From a virus, in the IMG/VR virus record IMGVR_UViG_3300037488_001003, positions 1 to 30,129 of that record: a DNA stretch of 30,129 bases. One strand, written 5' to 3'. Every line of letters begins with the position of its first letter. Positions within the stretch are counted from its first letter, which is position 1. The translations under genes were made by a program, and so were the position numbers. Below the pieces are notes generated by a model that was not told where the DNA came from, searched no databases, and saw only the letters and a program-made list of their open reading frames with translations. This document shows positions 25,051 through 29,904 of this stretch, piece after piece.

Positions 25051-25853
25051 GCGTACCCCCCGCACGTTTTATTTGTACCAGAAAGGCATTTCATAAGCGC
25101 GGGGTAGTTCAACCCCGTTTGTTGGCATGCAGTTGTGGCATTCGCGTATTCAGCTATTTTTCTACCCTCGAATAGCTGAATAACTTCACAATTACGCTTT
25201 GCAGTTGGTGTTTCAAAAGCAGCTTCAACCGCCCAGCCGCGCCGAAAACGACTATTCACAACTCCCCTATCTAGGCCAAGCACTGAGCACCAATTAGCAA
25301 AAGTTCGCTGCTCCCCCCTGTACAGTATGAATACGTTCGCGCTAGTATTGTTCGCTTGCTCTACCTGAGTAGCCCAGCGGCAGTTTTCTTTACAGTACCC
25401 TTTATTATTGTCAACTCTATCAAGCGAATGCATATCTGTTGGGGGCTCCCCCATATCCTCAATGAAGTTGTAAAAATCATTCCACCGCTCGCAGCAGGTA
25501 ATACCCCGTTCGGCGTAGTGCGCTGCTGTAGGCCCGTGGCCGTTACCCATAGCGCCGCTGCGGTAGCGCATGTTTTTCCATATCTGGTAAACGCGCGTTT
25601 GTGTTTTATTGTGTCGGGCTACCCATGAAGTTGTTTCGGGGCAGAAGTTTGCTTTTCGGCTATTTCTACGCAGCATGTGGTCGTCGCTTGGGCGTGGGCC
25701 TACATCTTCTAAAAACGCCTCAAATACATGCCAGCGCTCACATACAGTAATGCCCTGCAAGTAGTCTTTAGCGCTCGCGTTGTAGCAGCGGTTCATCATC
25801 GCATCCCAAGTTTTCTTTTCAGGCGCTTCACTAGCGAATCTGCGCGTAGCCAT
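25032..25853 (-). CDS. HNH-family modular homing endonuclease inside the split terminase
   Basis: 273 residues in a frame different from both intein ORFs. Residues about 90-170 carry the family core: GITCCERWNDFYNFIEDMG, LDRVDNNKGYCKENCRWAT and EQANN. Residues about 15-85 are a diverged copy (GITVCERWHVFEAFLEDVG) whose LDRVDN block is replaced by MLRRNSRKAN, so it is probably inactive. Then a helix-turn-helix-like module (FANWCSVLGLDRGVVNSRF...GWAVEAAFETP) and a NUMOD1-like module (IAEYANATTACQQTGLNYPAL...GGYAWSYKD). It would cut intein-less terminase genes so that repair copies the element. It overlaps the N-piece by 58 bases and the C-piece by 19. No strong ribosome-binding site is visible; an in-frame TAG lies 6 bases upstream of its start. 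Confidence 0.87.
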   Translation of the reverse strand: MATRRFASEAPEKKTWDAMMNRCYNASAKDYLQGITVCERWHVFEAFLEDVGPRPSDDHMLRRNSRKANFCPETTSWVARHNKTQTRVYQIWKNMRYRSGAMGNGHGPTAAHYAERGITCCERWNDFYNFIEDMGEPPTDMHSLDRVDNNKGYCKENCRWATQVEQANNTSANVFILYRGEQRTFANWCSVLGLDRGVVNSRFRRGWAVEAAFETPTAKRNCEVIQLFEGRKIAEYANATTACQQTGLNYPALMKCLSGTNKTCGGYAWSYKD

Positions 25854-26677
25854 AGTTTTCTACATACGGTAAGTGTCGATAGGCGCATCCCGACCTTCAA
25901 ATCAGAGGCTTTAACCCACGCCCCAGCTACCCAAAACGGGTGTTCAGATGAAGTGCATAGACGCCCATTCACTTTATATGCTCGCGGATGATTTGTCAAG
26001 AAAACAAAATCAACCTTTTGCCAGCCGCTAGAAGATAAAACCGTGTCCCCCCAGCGAATATCCTGCACGGCGCGTGGGCCATCAGGGGTATAAACGCGAG
26101 TTCCGTCTAAGAAACAATTAAAGCCCTTACCGGCAATACCCGCTCCCACACCTGCGGCGTTGTACACCCCCCCTTTGGACGTTGCCCACTGCCCTGCTGC
26201 TTTCGAGTCTTTCGCAATCTGCGTTTCTGGGAATATCTCTTGGTACGCATCTGTCATTATTAGATTGCGTATCTGCCGACCGAACTTTTCTACCAGTGTG
26301 CCCGCGTAAGATGTATGCAGCACTTGGTCAGTCGGATACAACCCTTCCCACCATGATGGAAGTAACTTGCTTGACAACTCCGATTTACCCGCCCGTGGAG
26401 GTAAAAACAGCATTAAGCGGTCAGTTTCACCAAAGGCCAAGTCATCGAACGCTTCGGCGATTAAGATATGTATTTCTTCGATAACAAACCAAGGCGCTAC
26501 GTGCGCAGTGTAATGTAGAAAGTCGCGTGATTTCGCACGCATATTCTTTCTACGCATATATTCATGCAGAATAGCGTCATCAACTGCATCCTGAGAAAGC
26601 AGTTCTGTATAAATTGCGTCTTCGGTGGCTTCGTGTGTTAGCTGGGGGCTACGAAGTTGGGTGCTAGGACCGCTCAA
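25796..26677 (-). CDS. terL: N-terminal part of large terminase subunit (TerL) plus N-intein
   Basis: 293 residues. The start is a TTG at 26677: the codon before it is TAA, the next Met is residue 41, and GGAGGG lies at good distance. Residues 1-187 are the N-extein with the Walker A motif LPPRAGKSE (K98) and the adenine-side segment WEGLYPTDQVLHTSYAG; it ends GVGAGIAGKGFN. Residue C188 starts the intein (CFLDGTRVYTPDG, block A; SSEHPFWVAGAWVKASDLKVG, block B). The ORF ends 106 residues into the intein with a very basic tail (VKRLKRKLGMR). Alone it has ATP-binding but no Walker B or nuclease, so it should be non-functional until trans-splicing. Confidence 0.88.
   Translation of the reverse strand: MSGPSTQLRSPQLTHEATEDAIYTELLSQDAVDDAILHEYMRRKNMRAKSRDFLHYTAHVAPWFVIEEIHILIAEAFDDLAFGETDRLMLFLPPRAGKSELSSKLLPSWWEGLYPTDQVLHTSYAGTLVEKFGRQIRNLIMTDAYQEIFPETQIAKDSKAAGQWATSKGGVYNAAGVGAGIAGKGFNCFLDGTRVYTPDGPRAVQDIRWGDTVLSSSGWQKVDFVFLTNHPRAYKVNGRLCTSSEHPFWVAGAWVKASDLKVGMRLSTLTVCRKLWLRADSLVKRLKRKLGMR
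25799..26116 (-). other. N-intein half (IntN, 106 residues)
   Basis: Begins at the Cys codon 26116-26114, directly after the Asn of GKGFN. Block A with the nucleophile Cys, a GDTVLSSSGWQKV strand, and block B with a Ser in place of the usual Thr of TxxH (S243, H246). Length 106 matches naturally split N-inteins. The last 23 residues hold many Lys/Arg and one acidic residue. Confidence 0.85.
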
Positions 26678-27170
26678 TTACTTCGCCCTCCAAAGTGCTA
26701 CGCAGCACCTCGCCGCTCGTAGCCACACCTTTCTTCGACACAATCTGCATAACCCGTAGCTCCAATTCGCCATCATCCATCTTTTGAAGCATTCGCGACA
26801 TGGCATCACGGGTAATCTTCTCGCTGCCGCCTGCCGGACCCTGCGCCGGCTCCAGTTCACCCATCTTGGCTATCCACTTGATCAGATCAGCGCGTACCGG
26901 CGCGGGCGTTTTGGTGTCCTGAACCAATCCATAGGCCACACCGAGGAGGTCTTCGGCCTGCATACGGGCTTTGGCGCGGAAGGAGAGGCCATTCTCACGG
27001 ATATGCTTCTGGAACTCTGCGACGGTGCGTGAAAACAGGGGATGCGCGGACCACTGCGCGAACACGGCTGGATCGATAGCATACCGGGTGAGGATGTCTT
27101 CAAGGCTGTCGATACCAAGGGCTACGTCGAAGCATAGGCGGGTGTCCCAAGGGACCAGATCGCTGCTCAT
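26664..27170 (-). CDS. Small terminase subunit (TerS) candidate
   Basis: 168 residues, ATGA overlap with the ribbon-helix-helix gene and 14-base overlap with the TTG start of the large terminase. Seen: a short helix-turn-helix-like start (SLEDILTRYAIDPAVFAQWSAHP), a long central helix (FQKHIRENGLSFRAKARMQAEDLLGVAYGLV), and a helical KWIAKMGELEPA region followed by a charged tail. This is the usual arrangement of a small terminase that recognises DNA through its N-terminus and forms a ring with the middle helices. The assignment rests on position plus domain pattern. Confidence 0.75.
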   Translation of the reverse strand: MSSDLVPWDTRLCFDVALGIDSLEDILTRYAIDPAVFAQWSAHPLFSRTVAEFQKHIRENGLSFRAKARMQAEDLLGVAYGLVQDTKTPAPVRADLIKWIAKMGELEPAQGPAGGSEKITRDAMSRMLQKMDDGELELRVMQIVSKKGVATSGEVLRSTLEGEVIERS

Positions 27171-27397
27171 TTTGTACCCGGAGTGCTACAGATGCGCGTC
27201 AACTGCTCGGCCAGCGGGGGGACAAAGTTGTTTGCTGCTGCACGACCACTGGAGGCGGCATTCTCGGCGCTATTCAGGATGATGCGGAGGGCGAGGGACC
27301 GGGAGTAGCCGTTCTTCGCGGCAAAACGGTCGAGAAAGGCGAGGTTGCGCGCCTGAAGTGTGACGCTTATCCGCTCGATATCTTCGGGTGAGGCCAT
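27167..27397 (-). CDS. Ribbon-helix-helix (CopG/Arc-like) DNA-binding protein
   Basis: 76 residues with AAGGAG upstream of the ATG. Residues about 8-45 (RISVTLQARNLAFLDRFAAK, SRSLALRIILN) match a beta-strand plus two-helix RHH fold, whose paired strands insert into the DNA major groove. It is first in the packaging operon and faces the regulatory hub, so it may bind there and control its own and the late genes. Two TAATAC sequences exactly 10 bases apart lie 18-33 bases upstream of its start and could be its operator. Confidence 0.75.
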   Translation of the reverse strand: MASPEDIERISVTLQARNLAFLDRFAAKNGYSRSLALRIILNSAENAASSGRAAANNFVPPLAEQLTRICSTPGTK

Positions 27398-27414
27398 AGG
27401 GGCTCCTTAACTGT

Positions 27415-27430
27415 TAATACAGCGTAATAC
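27415..27430 (-). promoter_or_regulatory. Possible RHH operator: two TAATAC boxes 10 bp apart
   Basis: Identical hexamers at 27415-27420 and 27425-27430, one helical turn apart, just upstream of the ribbon-helix-helix gene. RHH proteins often bind such phased short repeats. Short length means chance is possible. Confidence 0.3.
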
Positions 27431-27474
27431 TACGTTTTGAAAAAAGCAAGCCCCCTGCGCCCGCGATATAATAA

Positions 27475-27645
27475 GCGGTACAAACGTATAAAAGTATATC
27501 TGCCGCACTGTTGAGTGCTACATATATAACTGCCGCACTTTAAGCGTATAAAAATATTAAGCGGCACAACCGCCGCACTGTTGGGCGTTTAAGTGTATTA
27601 AAAGATACACCCCTTGAACCGCTGCACTTTAAGCGTATAAAAGTA
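27475..27645. repeat. Helically phased repeat array in the divergent regulatory hub
   Basis: Two interleaved repeat families. CGTATAAAA or TGTATTAAAA occurs with its first base at 27485, 27545, 27594 and 27634 (steps 60, 49, 40). GCCGCACT or GCTGCACT occurs at 27502, 27532, 27572 and 27621 (steps 30, 40, 49). All steps are near whole helical turns, so bound proteins would sit on one face. Two units share GCACTTTAAGCGTATAAAA exactly. The array lies between minus-strand late genes and plus-strand small genes. Candidates: operators, a phage origin, or phage-specific promoters. Confidence 0.75.
27614..27641 (+). promoter_or_regulatory. Sigma70-like promoter within the repeat array
   Basis: TTGAAC and TATAAA are separated by 16 bases on the plus strand; the -10 is the last repeat of the array. 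It would transcribe through the G-rich tract toward the first small plus-strand gene. Only this copy of the repeat has a good -35. Confidence 0.45.
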
Positions 27646-27733
27646 GTATTTAGTAATACTTGTAATTTCCGAATTTTTGTGCGATTTTGAGATTGCACTA
27701 ATATAGAGAAGGGGCGGCACATGCGTTTGCCCT

Positions 27734-27774
27734 CCCCCGGTGGGGGTAGGGGGGTGGGGGTAGGGGGGTGGGGG
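27734..27774 (+). other. G-rich tract with five G-runs (quadruplex-prone)
   Basis: On the plus strand, runs of 5, 6, 5, 6 and 5 G occur at 27742-46, 49-54, 56-60, 63-68 and 70-74 with loops of 1-2 bases, among the strongest four-strand-forming patterns possible. CCCCC at 27734-27738 can pair with the first G-run to give a competing hairpin. It ends 22 bases before the -35 of the promoter at 27797. Confidence 0.85.
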
Positions 27775-27796
27775 TTAAATATAGTTACTTAGATAC

Positions 27797-27824
27797 TTGA
27801 CAAACAAAATTACTAGCGTACAAT
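27797..27824 (+). promoter_or_regulatory. Sigma70 promoter P1 for the small plus-strand genes
   Basis: TTGACA, 16-base spacer, TACAAT. Identical boxes and spacer length recur at 28563-28590, and both are followed by GGGAACCATC. Host RNA polymerase should use it early in infection. Confidence 0.85.
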
Positions 27825-27910
27825 GGGAACCATCGTAGTTCAGCAGAGAACAACGATGCGGCGCTGGCCCGCGCATAATGTAAAGCCCGCACGTTATAGG
27901 AGTATATGAC
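27825..27910 (+). promoter_or_regulatory. Structured leader L1 (paralogous with L2)
   Basis: 86 bases from the -10 box to ATG. Bases 27831-27858 form a 28-nt hairpin: CATCGT/ACGATG, an A-A mismatch, GTT/AAC and an 8-base loop. Then comes CGGCGCTGGCCCGC, shared with L2, a possible weak stem ATAATG/CGTTAT at 27875-27896, and the ribosome-binding site TAGGAG at 27897-27902. Confidence 0.65.
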
Positions 27911-28129
27911 ATGCCGTTGAACACTGCGCAGATGATTGTTGCTTGTGTGTCGTACAAGATCAAGGCTGAACTTAGCCGCGAGATAGCACCCGCATTAAGG
28001 CATGATGTGTGGGGGTTGATAGATGAAATGGCTATGCGCATGAAGCGTTGCGGGCGCTGGAATACCGCGCGGTATATGCAGAAACGCGGATTCCCAATCG
28101 AACTCGCTCTTGCAGCGATCTACTACTAA
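27911..28129 (+). CDS. Small protein of unknown function (72 aa), plus-strand cassette
   Basis: Starts at the first ATG after promoter P1, with TAGGAG 8 bases upstream. Helical, with a basic middle (MAMRMKRCGRWNTARYMQKRG) and hydrophobic ends. No cofactor motif. It is followed by a GC-rich hairpin and the next gene. Likely an early, host-directed small protein; I do not recognise a family. Confidence 0.72.
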   Translation: MPLNTAQMIVACVSYKIKAELSREIAPALRHDVWGLIDEMAMRMKRCGRWNTARYMQKRGFPIELALAAIYY

Positions 28130-28135
28130 CTAACA

Positions 28136-28151
28136 GCCCCCTACGGGGGGC
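28136..28151 (+). other. GC-rich hairpin between two small genes
   Basis: GCCCCC and GGGGGC pair around a TAC loop, directly before the ribosome-binding site of the next gene. No T-tract follows. It may protect the upstream message or modulate translation of the downstream gene. Confidence 0.65.
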
Positions 28152-28164
28152 GAAAGGAACTGAA

Positions 28165-28380
28165 ATGAAAGCAGGAATGATGCGCGTTTTCAAGGAACTG
28201 GCTAGTCAGCTTACACTTGAGCAACAATGTGCAGCGTCAGCGGATGCAGTCGAGTATTACCGAGAATGCCGCTGTGATGGAATGAATCATGCTGAAGCAC
28301 AGGAAGCATCAGAGAAGCACCACATGCACGCAGTTCGTGCGATGGTGAATGACAAGGTGCTTACAAGCATCGGTCTCTAA
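28165..28380 (+). CDS. Small helical protein of unknown function (71 aa)
   Basis: ATG at 28165 with AAAGGAAC upstream; earlier frames overlap the previous gene. Acidic and helical (MRVFKELASQLTLEQQCAA; YYRECRCDGMNHAEAQEASE) with a CRC pair and several His. Ends immediately before a strong terminator, so it is the last gene of the P1 transcript. No family recognised. Confidence 0.72.
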   Translation: MKAGMMRVFKELASQLTLEQQCAASADAVEYYRECRCDGMNHAEAQEASEKHHMHAVRAMVNDKVLTSIGL

Positions 28381-28382
28381 CT

Positions 28383-28410
28383 AAAAGCCCCGCCTAGGCG
28401 GGGCTTTTTT
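28383..28410 (+). terminator. Rho-independent terminator of the P1 transcript
   Basis: AAGCCCCGCC and GGCGGGGCTT pair around TA, followed by a T-run (TTTTTT at 28405-28410). A run of A on the other side would let it act in both directions. Confidence 0.92.
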
Positions 28411-28427
28411 ACGTCTGTACAACAGCA

Positions 28428-28469
28428 CACGCGCGCACATGATAGTTCTAATTGCTGGGGCGGAATACG
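28428..28469 (+). repeat. 42-bp direct repeat, copy A
   Basis: Matches 29362-29403 at 37 of 42 bases. Begins CACGCGC, includes ACATGATAGTTC and ends GGGCGGAATACG. It follows a terminator, as does copy B. Purpose unknown. Confidence 0.8.
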
Positions 28470-28562
28470 CGCAGTGTGCTATGCGCGCGGATAATGTACG
28501 CATAATGCGATTATATACCATAAGTGGGCGGCATACACAGTGGTTTTTTGTGTAAAAGAGTA

Positions 28563-28590
28563 TTGACAAAGTATTAAATAGGTTTACAAT
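28563..28590 (+). promoter_or_regulatory. Sigma70 promoter P2
   Basis: TTGACA, 16-base spacer of different sequence, TACAAT, then GGGAACCATC as in P1. Conserved boxes with a divergent spacer show selection for promoter function. It drives the gene at 28675. Confidence 0.88.
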
Positions 28591-28674
28591 GGGAACCATC
28601 TTGATTCGATAGCGAAGCAAGACGCGGCGCTGACCCGCACATATCGTGAAGTCCGCATATTTAGGAGCTATATC
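28591..28674 (+). promoter_or_regulatory. Structured leader L2 (paralogous with L1)
   Basis: 84 bases. Bases 28597-28624 form a 28-nt hairpin: TCTTG/CAAGA, an A-G mismatch, TTCG/CGAA and a 4-base loop. Sequence differs from L1, but length, mismatch position and pairing are kept. CGGCGCTGACCCGC follows, then TAGGAG at 28662-28667, 7 bases before ATG. Confidence 0.65.
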
Positions 28675-29064
28675 ATGTCTGCAAAAAACCTGTTTGTTGT
28701 TTCTCTGACCATTGACGCCTCTACTGAGGATTCCTTTGGCATGAAGATTGTTAAGGTCGAAGGTATGCCAGCTAATCTGGAATTCCCCAAGAAATCGCAG
28801 ATGTCGCAGTATTCCACGATCAACATCAAGAGCAAGAAGGCGGAAGCCGCGCCGAAGGCGACTACAAAGAAAGCCGCGCCAGTCGCTGCGCCTGTTACTG
28901 TTCAGAACGAAGGCACTGTTCAGGCACTGCTGCAACAGCCGGACCTGCTGGCGGCATTGCAGGCGATGTTGGCTGGGCAAGGCGGTGCGGCAGTTTCTCG
29001 GCAGTCTCTTCCACCAGTTGCTGCGCCTAGTCTGAACGCGGCTCGCAGTCGGAAAGCCAAGTAA
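28675..29064 (+). CDS. Small plus-strand protein with Lys/Ala/Pro linker (129 aa)
   Basis: N-terminal domain (about residues 1-50) with FVVSLTIDASTEDSFGMKIV, then a Lys/Ala/Pro-rich flexible linker (about 52-75), then a hydrophobic helix VQALLQQPDLLAALQAMLAG and a basic end. Soluble and probably DNA- or protein-binding; no family recognised. Driven by P2 with its own structured leader and followed by a terminator, so it is probably needed at high level early. Confidence 0.78.
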   Translation: MSAKNLFVVSLTIDASTEDSFGMKIVKVEGMPANLEFPKKSQMSQYSTINIKSKKAEAAPKATTKKAAPVAAPVTVQNEGTVQALLQQPDLLAALQAMLAGQGGAAVSRQSLPPVAAPSLNAARSRKAK

Positions 29065-29071
29065 CAAAGAC

Positions 29072-29096
29072 TCCCGCCCTACGGGGCGGGTTTTCT
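29072..29096 (+). terminator. Rho-independent terminator after the 129-aa gene
   Basis: CCCGCCC and GGGCGGG pair around TACG, followed by TTTTCT. The short T-run may allow partial read-through to the small gene at 29117. Confidence 0.85.
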
Positions 29097-29116
29097 AAAT
29101 CACTGGAGATACTGAG

Positions 29117-29284
29117 ATGCCCACTACTGAAAAATATATTTGCGAAGCGTGCGATATTGAAACACGAGAAGTTAAAAAATATCGGTTTTTTATGTACAGT
29201 GAGCGGTTTCCGCTTTATATGTTCGCAGTCGGTGGATTCTCAGTTGTTTTTGGAGTGTCATGCGTCTATATGAAAGCCAAATAA
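29117..29284 (+). CDS. Small CxxC protein with C-terminal membrane helix (55 aa)
   Basis: ATG at 29117 with GGAG nearby. MPTTEKYICEACDIETREV holds a CxxC pair, a basic stretch follows (KKYRFF), and the C-terminal half (LYMFAVGGFSVVFGVSCVYM) is a membrane helix. A perfect terminator follows, supporting a real gene. Likely a tail-anchored inner-membrane protein with a metal or redox site; role unknown. Confidence 0.65.
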   Translation: MPTTEKYICEACDIETREVKKYRFFMYSERFPLYMFAVGGFSVVFGVSCVYMKAK

Positions 29285-29300
29285 CAAAAGAAAAACTTCA

Positions 29301-29323
29301 AGCCGCCTTCGGGCGGCTTTTTT
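29301..29323 (+). terminator. Rho-independent terminator after the CxxC gene
   Basis: AGCCGCC and GGCGGCT pair around a TTCG loop with TTTTT after it. TTCG is an extra-stable loop. Classic terminator. Confidence 0.93.
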
Positions 29324-29361
29324 GCGTCTGCGCGTTCTGGAAGTTATTAAAAAACTCCCGG

Positions 29362-29403
29362 CACGCGCATACATGATAGTTCCAAATGCTTGGGCGGAAT
29401 ACG
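29362..29403 (+). repeat. 42-bp direct repeat, copy B
   Basis: Copy of 28428-28469 with 5 changes. Like copy A it lies about 20-40 bases past a terminator. Confidence 0.8.
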
Positions 29404-29688
29404 TGTTGCAACGGTGTCGCGTAACATTAAGCGCATGATTTTAGGTGGTGGAATACGCATTAACATATAAACGCAGCGCTAAAAAGTGTGGCAGAGCCGG
29501 GCTGCTAAAAAATCAAATCCGTTCGGTTGCACTAAATAAAACAATTTAACGCGCGCTAAATTTATTGCCTAAAAGTTAATCAAAGACCCTAGGCGGAGTA
29601 GGGGTATTACGATTTATTAACTAATACCAACGAGTTTTTTAAAAACAGATTTAAAAAATGCCCTGCGACTGTGTAACCATAATTAACA

Positions 29689-29705
29689 GTGTGACCCAAA
29701 ACATT
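29689..29705 (+). repeat. Short direct copy of the inverted-repeat arm
   Basis: GTGTGACCCAAAACATT matches the first 17 bases of the arm at 29848 with one change. Confidence 0.7.
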
Positions 29706-29847
29706 TTTATTTTTGTGCAGGCCCTAACCATGCGCCTAAGTAGTGCAACACAAACGTGATATGAAAAAACAGGGCTTTTACGAAAAAACAAATCTAGCGA
29801 AAGCTGAGTTGCCGCGCGTATAGCGCTATCTTCAAATTTTATGCAGT

Positions 29848-29877
29848 GTGTGACTCAAAACATTGGAGCGATTACAT
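29848..29877 (+). repeat. 30-bp inverted-repeat arm (left)
   Basis: Pairs with 30013-30042 at 26 of 30 bases and shares the perfect 13-mer GGAGCGATTACAT. The gap between the arms is 135 bases of AT-rich DNA. Confidence 0.85.
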
Positions 29878-29904
29878 GTATTTTTCCAGCCCATCAACCA
29901 TCCT

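Larger units (their letters stand above)
29404..29904. other. AT-rich stretch without a convincing gene
   Basis: No frame of useful length with a ribosome-binding site is visible. It holds scattered A/T tracts and three related sequences (29689-29705, 29848-29877 and, inverted, 30013-30042). It may be regulatory or a decayed region. Confidence 0.6.

Noticed and set aside
25032-25859. Ordinary contiguous intein with an embedded endonuclease, broken by two sequencing indels
   Set aside because: Not excluded, but less likely: the endonuclease has its own start shortly after an in-frame stop and a natural C-terminus, and IntC has a start context reused elsewhere. Read data are needed.
27721-27792. 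23-codon ORF in the G-rich tract as a real gene
   Set aside because: Only low-complexity Gly/Val/Arg residues forced by the G-runs; kept only as a possible leader ORF in the findings.
29486-29534. tRNA-like sequence (CTGCTAA loop and GTTCGGTT)
   Set aside because: No pairing for acceptor, anticodon or T stems could be found; resemblance is limited to two short motifs.
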